Program-made: the position numbers and the translations under genes
Notes under the pieces: generated by a model
Told to the model about the DNA's origin: nothing
Database searches by the model: none
Seen by the model: only the letters and a program-made list of their open reading frames with translations
Assembly: GCF_001949145.1 (NCBI RefSeq)
Contig: NW_019091375.1
Location: forward strand, 2,977,854 to 3,041,853
DNA from: Acanthaster planci
Taxonomy: Eukaryota; Echinodermata; Asteroidea; Valvatida; Acanthasteridae
Direction of reading: 5' to 3'
Length of the DNA: 64,000 nucleotides
Part shown: positions 44,672 through 55,759 of the stretch, piece after piece
Position numbering within the stretch: the stretch's first letter is position 1
How the letters are laid out: each line of letters starts with the position of its first letter

Positions 44672-46475
44672 AGCTTTATCCAGAAGGAAACGGGCAATTC
44701 CACAGTAGTGTCCTACCTGAACCGTCATTCTCCTTCCCTGTGCATGTTCATATGGAAACTCCTCAGTGTATTCTTTGTCAGATATCTCTTCAAACCAGTC
44801 ATCCATCAGGAAGGAACAACTAGCATATGTCCTGTATCGCGGCTGTACAGTTCTCACAGAATGGACACGTCATCGTCCAACGGTTCAACAGATTTTCAGT
44901 AACCTTTGAAGTCCTTAATCGACATGTTTGCCTCCCATCTCAATTGCTAGCCAATAACATTTTGCTTCGTCATGCCCACTCCATGGCTTTGGCCACAGAC
45001 TCACTGAGCATTAACTAGACAGGGTTCCCTTCTACCTGGGGTTTTGACTCCTCCCTGGCCAGACAACCATGGTTTCCCCGGCTCCGAACTTACTGTATCT
45101 GAACTCGGAAAGTCTCATCTCACTCCCTGGAGATTTTCAAGCTGTCCTTTGGAGCAGTATCCCTTCTAGAAGACGCTGCAGCCTTGGTAGCCAGAAGCAG
45201 GAGAGTCTCAACCAAAAAACTTACGACAATCGCCTACAGCATTGCTTGAAATAACGGTGTTCACAGAAAGGTGCTGATCCCAATTTTAAGTCTTTAACCG
45301 TCACTGGGGATTGCCTACTTTATTCCTTCAACTCGGGTCTGCCGGGTTCCACAATCCGAAGTTACCGATCGCCATTGAGGCAGTAGACACTGAGTCCAGA
45401 AGATTGTTTGACTTTGTCCAACAACACACACAACTCCCATTTAATTAATAAAGGGTCTGTTGGTGGAGCAACCACCAACCAAAAAGCTTATTCCGAGTTG
45501 GGACCTTATTCTTCTCAAGCTGTCCAAAGCACCTTTTGAACCAGCAGGATCTTCTTCGTTTCATCACTTGACAGTGAAAACGGCTTTTCTCCTTGTAGTC
45601 TTTCGCAGCACGCGGTAGAAGTAAACTTCATGCCATTCCATAGAAACAGGTCACATACAGGAACCAAGGAGTGTGCGTCTAATTCCAGGAGTTGAACTTC
45701 TAACAAAGGACCAATCTGTAAATTTTACTCCTCTGGATTTTTTTCCGTCCCTACCTTGACATCCTTTTCAACCTTGAAGAGGATAAATTATGGTGCCATT
45801 TGATAATGTTGAAGTTTTATTTAGTGCTCACTTGCACCAAGGAGCCTAGAGGATATACCGCACAACTATTCACCACAACTATTCACCACAACTATTCATC
45901 CACATTTCCCAGCTTCAGTGACACCACCACCGAAACAGGCATGTGGGTCTAAGTCTGGAAAGTCAAATCAGCCTGCAGAGGTCACCCAGATTCTCCCATA
46001 CCAGGCGCGCCACGAGCGTTTCACTACGCACCCCTGGCTTATAATTATGCCAGATCAGGAGCACCAAGAATCAACTTCGATTGCTGGCCCCCACAGAGCC
46101 GCGAATTTTGCGCAGTGCAGCTCAGGCTCATTATCAGGCAGGGCAGATTGGGGGCTTTCTGACCCACTGGAGCATCTCAGACTCAAGTTTAAGCCCATCA
46201 GACGATGAGCATGGAAATATCGTGGGGTCTCTTTCAAAGTGTAGCTGTTCCAGAGATTAAGCAAGCAGCAGGTGGGAAGAATCCGTCAACATTCGCATTG
46301 TGCTATTTACGGGACCTTCTCCAAAACGAAGGCCGTATGGGTAGACAAATACTGCTGTCAGCTGCACACAAAACAAGAAGAAACTGGCGAAAATCTACAA
46401 CTTCCTCTTACGGACTTCAGGTTTACAGCTCCCAGTTATGTGTTCACTATTCATGTTTTGGCCAAGCCTAGATAA
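44672..46475 (+). pseudogene. DIRS retrotransposon, RNase H and tyrosine recombinase part
   Basis: After the hAT insertion the DIRS text continues: NSTVVSYLNRH near 44690 in the RNase H domain, then a long degraded linker. From about 45495 comes PSWDLILLKLSKAPFEP followed by HHLTVKTAFLLVVFRSTR, the start of the tyrosine recombinase. Near 46270, STFALCYLRDLLQ matches the end of that domain. A tyrosine recombinase in place of a DDE integrase is what separates DIRS from gypsy elements. Frames are broken throughout. The terminal repeats were not identified. Confidence 0.75.
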
Positions 46476-46534
46476 GACCTTTATCTTCTGGTATCCACAC
46501 TCCTCGTTCCCACCCCTTTCTCTCAGGTAAGTCT

Positions 46535-47061
46535 CAGTGTTGTAGTCGAGTACTTTGCCAGCCGAGCACAAGTACTGATTTCCGAGTACAGGTACTTGCA
46601 CCTGTGAGTACGAGTACGAGTACAAGTACTTCTAATCCGAGTACGAGTACGAGTATTGGAACCAGACTACCAATGCCCAAATAAACCGCGGGACCAATCT
46701 GGAGTACCACAATATAATTCGCGTACGTGATTGGTTATGTACGCTCACAGACGGCGAATGGGTCGTATACGTTATTAATGGTCCCGCATTCGGCCCTCTT
46801 TTTGTCAGAACTGTATCGAATATCGGGTCATTGGGGTCGATATTTTTGTACCTTACTTAACGGCCGTGGTAAGTTAACTTAAAGGATTTCTGATCGAGTA
46901 CTTTGATGCTCTAGTGCATTTTTGGATGTCGAGTTGCGAGTATTTTGTAGCCCGAGTACAAGAACTGTAGTTCGAGTACGAGTACTTGGACGTCCGAGTA
47001 TGAGTACGAGTACTCTGAAAACGGTACTCGACGAGTACCGAGTACCGGTGCTACAACACTG
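46535..47061. mobile_element. hAT-like non-autonomous element packed with GAGTAC repeats
   Basis: The ends CAGTGTTGTAG and CTACAACACTG are perfect 11-bp inverted termini. The adjacent 8 bases, GTAAGTCT on the left and GTCAGTCC on the right, agree at 6 of 8 positions, which suggests a decayed hAT-size target duplication. Both subterminal regions (about 46545-46660 and 46890-47045) are arrays of GAGTAC/GTACTC-like hexamers in opposite arrangement, so each end can also fold on itself. There is no ORF of note. Confidence 0.75.
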
Positions 47062-47069
47062 GTCAGTCC

Positions 47070-48564
47070 AGTGCTTCTCAGCATTTGCAGGTATCGGGGG
47101 TGTGGTACTTTTTGTAATAGAAACTCCCCAATCTGTAGGAACTTTCTGTTCTAATAAGAAATACCTCCGTTTCCATCCCTCCCATGCCATCTTGTCTGTG
47201 GCATATTAAAACGGGGGAGTTACCTACGGAATTCTGGAATGTTCAGTCATGAGACCTGCAGTGTATGAGGGTTGACGTCAGGGTCTTTGTTCTTTTCAGA
47301 GGAAATGCTTGCGCATGCCCATTGGATACGCACTCGTAGGTGTCGGAGGTATTTTTTTTGGATTTGGGGAGAAAGATTCTAATGTTTAGTCTAATCTTAG
47401 AAGTGCGTCAGGTCACCTTGACTGAATTAAAGGGTGCACTGTCCTAATTCAATAATTCAAATACACCGCTGGACAGTTTCTTCTGAAAATAAGAGTTTGT
47501 ATGGGCCTAGAAATTGTGGGAGCTTGTAAGTATTGCCAAGGATCAACATTCTAGATTAAGGGGCTCCTTATCTGAGAGCAAAGCAGACGAAAAGTTGTCT
47601 TTGCAAAATTGTCCAAAGAGCCTGAGAAAGTGAATGGGTGTCATTTGAAAAATTGCTACCACAGTTGTAACTTCTGTGTCCTTCCTCCATGGTCAATCTA
47701 TCCTCGGTCAAGGCTTTCGTTGTTAACCGTATTGCACTCACTAGCTATCCGTTTCTACCATTTTCATATGCTGTGGAAAAATCAAGTCGAACTGCGACCA
47801 GCCTGATGTGCAAACCAGCTGAACTGGGACGAACGACTTGGTCCGACCATTCACGAAGGCTTATGTTTGTCTTTAGAGTCGTTAGATCTAAGCGCAGCAG
47901 GCGCATGGGTATTTTCCTTAGTCCGTGGTCTACCTGAAGTTTCAAATCGTGTTTTACGTCAGATATACTAAATCTGCCCTGAGAATGCATTCCATTTAAG
48001 GCGCCTTTCAATATGTACGTTTTTTGAGTGCGTTGCGTACACAACGCGTTAATGCTTCTCACTTTTACAGACACAAAAATCGACTCCATTCCCACAACAC
48101 ACTTGTGCGTTACGTTCGGCCGTCCAAGTTAGTCTGAAAGCGACTTTTACTGATACGCAACGCTTTACAAAAGTGTTGATGGGCATATGAAAAAGGCGTC
48201 TTTACGGTCGAGTTTGAGTGCTCGATCGTAAGTTAGGGCGTTATTTCCAACTCATAGCTAATTATCTAATTTAAAAATATAATAGTCTGTTAACTTCTTG
48301 CGGCTAGGCTTTGCTATATTTTATTTTGGTAAGCTGTACACATTGCAATAACTTCTGAGTTATAAAAGGTGCTGTCGATCTTCGATAATTTCGAGAGTTG
48401 GTGTAGGCTTCCCTTGGAGAGGTTACAACCAAAGTTCTCTATTAAGATTTCTAAAAAAAACGTTGCAGACTTCAGCAGGTTATTCAGGCGTTCGCACTGA
48501 GTCTGATAGACAATTCCTACAAATGAAAATATCACACTTGAGAGCATAATGATAACCGGTAGCA
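47070..48564. other. Intergenic, no gene seen
   Basis: Short ORFs on both strands, the longest 116 codons on the minus strand (47745-48095), show no recognisable domain. No repeat boundary was found. Confidence 0.4.
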
Positions 48565-48619
48565 TTAAACGTTCCTGATGCGCACAATCGTGGATCGTGC
48601 GCATCAGGAACGTTTAATT
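48565..48619. repeat. 22-bp perfect inverted repeat (hairpin)
   Basis: Positions 48565-48586 and 48598-48619 are exact reverse complements around an 11-base loop. Size and perfection resemble the hairpin at 354-418, but the sequences are unrelated. Confidence 0.85.
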
Positions 48620-48839
48620 CCAAATGTCTATTTTTATCTTTCTCGCCTTATCACATACTTCCGTGAACTTTGATTTGTTTATGATGTTATTTCGTGGTGC
48701 ATATAAGCCCAGTGATATTAACTCGAAAATACTATTGTCCTATAAAGGACTTTTAAATTGCTCGCTTTATTCAATAAAAGGACTATTTTTGAAATGTATT
48801 ATTAGCGGCAATCATGACATGTTGAGATGAGTATTATTG

Positions 48840-49245
48840 TCAACTTTTAAAAGTTATGTCGTGATCATTATATGAAGCCCTTTCGAATAAACCTTTTGCG
48901 ATTTTAGTTTTAATAAAATCTGGTACATTGAGTCATCTGATTGCACATAAATATAACGATTTGAATCCCCTACACTAAAGACACTGTTGCTATACCTCGT
49001 GATTCGGGCAAGCTTTGCATAACGACCATCATCACAGGAATGGACCGTTTCCTTTGTGCCCTTCCTATCTATTCAAAACAGTGTATTGGTGCAAGGCGTC
49101 TCTTATGTAACCCCGAATTACGAGGTTAATCACAGTGTCTTTAGTATGGGGAATTCAAATTTTAATGTTCACGCGAACTCAGTGTTCCAGTTTTATTAAA
49201 GTTTAACTTTTAAAAGGCTTATTTGATGTGGTGACACGTCAAAAT
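48840..49245. repeat. Fold-back element with long imperfect arms
   Basis: Inverted similarity extends over about 170 bases per arm. The inner part pairs CTAAAGACACTGT and CCTCG-GATTCGGG-like text at 48970-49010 with its complement at 49108-49150. The outer part pairs TTTTAATAAAATCTGGTACATTGAGT (48908-48933) with imperfect complement at about 49170-49200. Mismatches are spread through both arms. Confidence 0.65.
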
Positions 49246-49596
49246 ATTTGCACAATCCGAAGCCCATTCCATTTTGGTTCCCGTTACATCAAAATTACGG
49301 ACTCAGCGTACTAGTATAAGCCTATTTGAGGTATGGCCAAATATAACAATTTAGCTCAGGGAAATAAACTAGCGGTTGGAAGAAAAATCATAACCTATCA
49401 ACTCGGCGTTTAAATGTGTCCTTTTCAAATATACATGCAAATTTAACTGACTTTCTCTCTTAATCCTTCGAAAGTCTTGTGAACTAGAAAAACAACATAA
49501 AGCTATCCCTCATCTGGCAATAGTCCATTTATATAAGTTATCAAAAATACTTTTTTTCTTGGGGATGAATTTTCAGTTTTCAAACAAACAGAAATT

Positions 49597-49771
49597 NNNN
49601 NNNNNNNNNNNNNNNNNNNNNNNNNNNNNNNNNNNNNNNNNNNNNNNNNNNNNNNNNNNNNNNNNNNNNNNNNNNNNNNNNNNNNNNNNNNNNNNNNNNN
49701 NNNNNNNNNNNNNNNNNNNNNNNNNNNNNNNNNNNNNNNNNNNNNNNNNNNNNNNNNNNNNNNNNNNNNNN
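49597..49771. other. Sequence gap (175 N)
   Basis: An assembly gap. The sequence just right of it, GTGCATAATTAAGACAAAC, is repeated at 51113, directly after a single N at 51112. Confidence 0.99.
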
Positions 49772-52595
49772 GTGCATAATTAAGACAAACAAATGATGGA
49801 AATGTTTAAATCTAAATTTCGGCAGCGAGTTACTTTGCCTTGATGCTATCAACTTTGTCTGTCACACCGTGATTAGCGACTAGAATAAGTGCAGTCTCAC
49901 GTGTAGGCCTCCATCACAAGCAAATCGAATACCGCCAAATAAGTGTCAGCAAACCTCAAGATAACCTCTTGACATGAACTCAGAGGGACTTTTTACCCAA
50001 CTGTTTGCCTCTCCTACATGCAAATATGGACTATGAAAAAGTTGGTTTTATTTCATAGAAGTATATTCATATGTTTGTTTGTCAAAGATAAAAGTAATAT
50101 GATCAAAGTTAAGCCTACGGTTGTTAAGAGGTCCCGTAAATTAAACATAACTGTGTTTCTCTCCGACATGCAAACATGGACTATGAAAAAAGCTGTCTTT
50201 TCTCATAAAAGTATAATCATATGTTTGTTTGTCAAAGATAAAAGTAATGTGATCAAGTTAAGCCTAGAGTTGTCAAGAGGTCCCGTAAATTAAACCTTAA
50301 CATAGTTTCCAGAAGCTGCATCTGGAGGAAGTTCCTGTGACTTTTTGCTCAACAAGGTAGGGTTTCTTTGCTTTGTTTTAGAAAAAAATTAAAAAGAACT
50401 GTCGAGGGCAGAGAACTGTATTGGCACTGTATACCTTTTCAATCATAATATTGTATCATTTCCCTATTTTTTCAAAAGTGAATTCATTCATCCAAAAAGT
50501 CTGCTGTGCCCTGAGTCACTAATTATACTGCTCGTCAACAAAACATCATTATCTACTTCAATACAATTCTGATATGTTTTTGTTGTTTCTGAGTAGATGA
50601 TGTTAATACTATAACTATTTTACGTGCTCGATTACGTATTTGTTTCTAAACTGACAGCTCTGCTTTTTCTCCTTTATTTCTTAATTTGTTCAGTCTTCAT
50701 TCTAAGGTTAAAGTAGCCAGTTGGTTCTCTGAGCAAAGTTTCTACACGGGACGTCTACAATATTGATAGACAACAGTTATTAGTTTGTCTGTTGGGTCCA
50801 TTTTATTTTATTTGTGCTTTCTTTGTCAACATTCTTCGCCTCATTGTAACAGTAATTTATAACTGCACCCTTAACCCATGCCGTGTGCAGGGTTTAAGTA
50901 GATGGGTCGATTTCACAAAACTCATCTTATCTTGAAACATATATTAAGGCTTAAGATGAGTCCCAACTCGATGATTGATCTTTGCTAAGAAGGGTTCCAA
51001 GACTGGTTTAGCCAAACCCATCTTTAGAAAGACGGGTAATAAGTAGAAATTTGGAGGCTGCTTCATGTTTCTTTGAGCCCTTTGACGAAAACAGTCGTTG
51101 AAAATATACGGNCTGCATAATTAAGACAAACAAATGATGGAACTGTTTAAATCTAAATTTTAGCAGCGAGTTACTTTGCCTTGATGCTATCAACTTTGTC
51201 TGTCACACCGTGCTGAGCGACTAGAATGAGTGCAGTCTAACGTTTAGGCCTCCATCACAAGCAAATCAAATACCGCCAAATACGTGTCAACAAACCTCAT
51301 GATAACCTCTTGACATGAACTCTGAGGGACTTTTTACACAACTGTTTTTCTCTCCTACATGCAAACATGGACTATGAAAAAGCTGTCTTTTTTATCATTG
51401 AAGTATATTCATATGTTTGTTTGTTTGTTTGTCAAAGATAAAGTAATATGGTCAAAGATAAGCCTACAGTTGTTAAGAGGTCCCGTAAATTAAACCCAAC
51501 TGTTTTTCTCTCCTACATGCAAACATGGACTATGAAAAAGCTGTCTTTTATCATTGAAGTATACTCATATGTTTGTTTGTCAAAAATAAAAGTAATATGA
51601 TAAAAGATAAGCCTAAAGAGGTCCCGTAAACTAAACCTTAACATAGTTTCCAGAAGCTGCATCTGGAAGAAGTTCCTGTGACTTTTTGCTCAACAAGGTA
51701 GGGTTTCTTTGCTTTGTTTTAGAAAAAAAAACATTAAAAAGAACAGTCGAGGGCAGAGAACTGTATTGGCATGGTATACCTTTTCAATCATAATATTGTA
51801 TCATTTCCCTATTTTTTCAAAAGTGAATTCATTCATCCAAAAAGTCTGCTGTGCCCTGAGTCACTAATGATACTGCTCGTCAACAAAACATCATTATCTA
51901 CTTCAATACAATTCTGATATGTTTTTTGTTTCTGAGTAGATGAAGTTAATACTATAACTATTTTAAGTGCTCAATTAGGTATTTGGTTCTAAACTGACAG
52001 CTCTGCTATTTTCTACTTGTAACCTTTACTTTGAAAATTTAATATTGTTACAATGATATTTGCTTAACTTTTGGAAAGGACGTTCTCTGAATGGACTTTA
52101 GGGGACAACGTTGACCTAATGGTCAAGATTGGTTATTTTCGTTTTAACAGTAACAAAATATTTCTTTATTTGTTCAGTCTTCATTCTAGGGTTAAAGCAG
52201 CCAGTTGGTTCTCTGAGCCAAGTTTCTACACGGGACGTGTACAATATTAATAGACAACAGTTATTAGTTTGTCTGTTGGGTCCATTTTATTTTATTTGTG
52301 CTTTCTTTGTCAACAGTCTTCGCCTCATTGTAACAGTAATTTGTAACTGCACCCTTAACCCATGCACTGTGCAGGGTTTAAGTAGATGGGTCGATTTCAC
52401 GAAACTCATCTTATCTTGAAACTTATATTAAGGCTTAAGATGAGTCCCAACTCGATGATTGGTCTTTGCTAAGAAGGGTTCCAAGACTGGTTTAGCCAAA
52501 CCCATCTTAAGAAAGACGGGTAATAAGTAGAACTTTGGAGGCTGCTTCATGTTTCTTTGAACCCTTTGACGAAAACAGTCGTTGAAAATATAGGG
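49772..52595. repeat. Tandem duplication, units of about 1.34 and 1.48 kb
   Basis: Unit 1 (49772-51111) and unit 2 (51113-52595) are nearly identical, starting with TGCATAATTAAGACAAACAA and ending with GACGAAAACAGTCGTTGAAA. Unit 2 carries an extra block of about 145 bases (52010-52155) and small indels. Within each unit a shorter repeat of about 140 bases (ACATGCAAACATGGACTATG) occurs twice. No coding region was recognised. The placement next to Ns raises the possibility of a collapsed or wrongly joined haplotype. Confidence 0.9.
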
Positions 52596-53640
52596 AACGC
52601 CAAAATACGAACGTGTTGCAGAGCAGTTGACTCATGTATGCTTCCAATCATTTTGATAATTCCATTTTGAAATAACAAATAGGTTTTCCTATACCATGAG
52701 ATTTTTTAGCATTTCATTTCAATTAAAAGTAACTTTTTTGTAAATGATAACACTTTCCAAGCCTGTTCCTGCAGCTAGTTTCATCCCACAAAATTGTTAC
52801 AAAAAATAGCTCTAGGACAATACTCGTCTTTCACTTAGACAATAATTACCGCATGCATTAATGAGATAAGACAACCTCAGATCCATTCTGAGTTAGGAAT
52901 AGTTCTTGAAGAAGCTAGGATTTGTTGAAAGTGTCCTAAAATTTGGTGAAATTGATCATAAGACGAAATGTAAGGTAGGACAGGTTACCCCTCTTAAGAC
53001 ACGTCTTGCCGTTTCATGAAATCGGCCCTGGGGGTCATTCGTTTACCAGAGTGGTCATTTTAACCCAACACGTATGTGCTTGCGCTTTTCCTAAAATGTT
53101 TCTGAAGTTGTGGTGACAAAAAAACCTCCGGCAACAATGCGTTTTGGGTCCTCGTAACCCTATATTCCAACATGCGTGTTGTCCTTAAGTCCGTGTGTGA
53201 GTTCTTTGTTCTTCAAAGGTTCTTCCGGAGAAGAGGTAACAGGTAATAATAGCAACAGAAGCAACAGTAGACCCCAGGTTTTGGAACTGAAAGGGCCAGC
53301 AGTTTAAAAACCTTTTCGGGGAAATTGAGGATTCTTTTGGGGATGAAAAGTCATTTTACAAAAAAAATCCGTCCTACCCGAGGGATAGATATGCCACTGA
53401 TACTTTATGTGACACAAATCAATATTTGATTTTGATTTTGATGATACGAAGTGCAAATATGTGCACAACCACGTACAAAGTGTAAGTGCCGTCTAACGAG
53501 ACCGTACACAACCTAATTTTAGAGCTCCGTCACAATACGAGTTGATGTTACTTGACAGGCTGCACAAAGCGTATTCATAGTTTGCTGGGACATTTCATTT
53601 CCTCCCATTACTGTATATAATTAGTTTCTTGAACCCTTCG
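52596..53640. other. Intergenic, no gene seen
   Basis: AT-rich sequence with no recognisable ORF or element. Confidence 0.4.
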
Positions 53641-53728
53641 CATGATTGGTAAGAACACCTGACTATGATTGACTAACACTCTGGACTATGATTGGTTAAA
53701 TGTCTTAACTGTGATCGGTCAAATTTTT
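53641..53728. repeat. Short degenerate tandem array CTATGATTGGTTA
   Basis: Four units of about 26 bases carry the variants CATGATTGGTAA, CTATGATTGACTA, CTATGATTGGTTA and CTGTGATCGGTCA. The array includes inverted-CCAAT-like ATTGG boxes, but no gene start is nearby. Confidence 0.5.
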
Positions 53729-53815
53729 GAATAATTAGTGCTAGAATCCGCCACAGAGTCCCAACTTTGCGGAAACCTTAACTTTGTAAGGGTTGAAACT
53801 ATATACAGTCATTTG

Positions 53816-54202
53816 CAAAAGCTTAAGACCAAATTTACGAAGTGCATTTCAAATATAAACCAGTTCATCATAACAACCTATGTTTACTTTTAATTTGTAA
53901 CCTTAATATCTTGGTTAACAGCGTACATTTCCATTACTACATTTTGACTATATTTCAATGATTTGAAGTGTTAACAGTCTAATGGTTAGTGTGCCCGCTA
54001 TCGTTTTTGATGACTTGAACTGGGTTTTGCACCCCTGCAAAATGACATAGAAGACCTTCCTTTGGAGAAAAATGCATTCAAATGGGCTCATAGCACTTGT
54101 CTGGTGTAATGAATGAGTAAATCAATGAGACAATGTTGTGCAGGTCCGGTGACAGAAATACCAACAAAATACCAGATGGTCTTAAACTTTTGCAAATGAC
54201 GG
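53816..54202. mobile_element. Tc1/mariner-like non-autonomous element
   Basis: The left end CAGTCATTTGCAAAAGCTTA and the right end TTTTGCAAATGACGG are inverted copies, and the similarity extends inward to AGACCA/TGGTCT. Both ends are flanked by TA, the target of Tc1/mariner elements. There is no transposase ORF in the 387-bp interior. Confidence 0.75.
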
Positions 54203-54204
54203 TA

Positions 54205-55658
54205 GAACACCGAGAGGGGTAACTTGAGTGTGGAAACAATGTAATTTTGCCAACAATAGCAGCTGATTGAACAATAAATATAACCACCCAGGACAGAGTA
54301 AATTGTATAATAAACTACTTGAAATCATACGCAGCATGTAAACCCATATTTTGCCAAGTACAAAGTATTCTGTCAGTTGTTGGTTTGTTTGGGCATTTTC
54401 AGAAACGAAGTTTGTGTGTATTAGGTTCCAGCTGAGTATAGCTATCTATGCTGCGTCAAGTCTAGAAAAAACTTGCAATATGTCAATATCAATAAGGCTT
54501 TCTACATTTTATAGGGCCTTTTTTACCTGTATATTGTTGAATTATGAATACTGATTCGAAATGATTGAACAAAAATGTCAAGTTCTGAGTTTACTTTTGA
54601 AAATTCGTTATGCCAGATTAACATAACTAGGGAAGGTGGTTGTAATGGTTCATAATCAACTAACATCAGTACAGCATCTGTATAGTTCATCAACATGACT
54701 TGATTTTTGCCAAGCAAATACTGTTCCTATCTATTTCAGTTTCCATACCTGTGTATGAGAAAATTTAAACTGTGGGGACCCCAGGACAGGCCGGTAAATA
54801 AGACTTTTCGTGGGGGCGGTTTACGAATCCTCAACAAAACAGACCATTTTTGAAAAGCAGTAGGATTCATGAGGTGCCATTTGTTTTCGGGGAGTTACAA
54901 GTAAACTCCAGAAGTGGGGAGCTCAAATTTTTTTTCTTGCCTCATAGACAAAAGGTGCAGACGCCACCCTGCACCCCCCCCCCCACAGTTGGCCTACATG
55001 ACATGCATGTAGCATAAGCAGTTGTAATGAATTTAAATTCAGATGGATTTGGGGAAATATCCTTTCGGGGTCATCAGATATCTGAAGACAAAGCTAAATG
55101 TACAAAGACCAAGTGATGACCTCTGCGTCATCGGACGTCCACCCAGAAGCCTGGAGTTCGCCACAAAGATGAAAATGTTGAAGTTAATCAAATTAAGTTG
55201 AATACCAAAAGACGCACTGAGAACAAAAAAAAATCCTGTCAGTTTGTTCGATCCTGGAAGCTCCAGAAAATCATCTTTCTGACCATGTACATAGCTCAAA
55301 AAGTCAATTTGAGACTTATCAGTGATTTTGACGTGATGGGTCATTTACGCCGTAAGCTGATACTGTGCATGAGTTCAGTGACGCCAACTCTTGCTTTTGT
55401 TTAACTTTTTTGTCCAACTTTAATTCAATGCTTCGTGTATCTCTACGAGTTAGTCACAGTATACACTCAGCTCTTATTGGAAGTGAAATACATGAGCAAG
55501 GAAACTTAAATTTACAAGCCCAATGGGTATAAATCATTCCTAACGCTGGTACTCGGCCTTACAGATATTCAGAAGTGTAACAAGAATATGTGACCATGGT
55601 GAATTATTAACATTTAAAAGGTGATTAACAAGAACTAATTTGTATTTTTTCTGTGCAG
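54205..55658 (+). other. Upstream region of gene 2
   Basis: No gene was recognised. Gene 2 exon 1 begins after a strong acceptor (TTTTTTCTGTGCAG, ending 55658), so an untranslated first exon and the promoter should lie in this stretch or further left. I could not locate them. Confidence 0.4.
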
Positions 55659-55759
55659 GATACATTCCATGGATGTCAAGAAGCAGAGCGTTTTCTGGCT
55701 AATCATCATTGGAGCCACACTGAGTGCATCAAAATACCATATTTGTCCTCATAACAAAG
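55659..55759 (+). CDS. Gene 2 exon 1: signal peptide
   Basis: The exon begins after TTTTTTCTGTGCAG, with coding from the ATG at 55669. It encodes a signal peptide with the hydrophobic core VFWLIIIGATLSAS, then KYHICPHNK, and ends in phase 1 before a GTGAGA donor at 55760. The layout equals exon 1 of gene 1, including a Y-x-x-C-P just after the likely cleavage site. Confidence 0.85.

Noticed and set aside
45860-45900. ACAACTATTCACCACAACTATTC tandem units, considered as CRISPR-like
   Set aside because: Only three short adjacent units without spacers. A simple tandem repeat inside DIRS debris.
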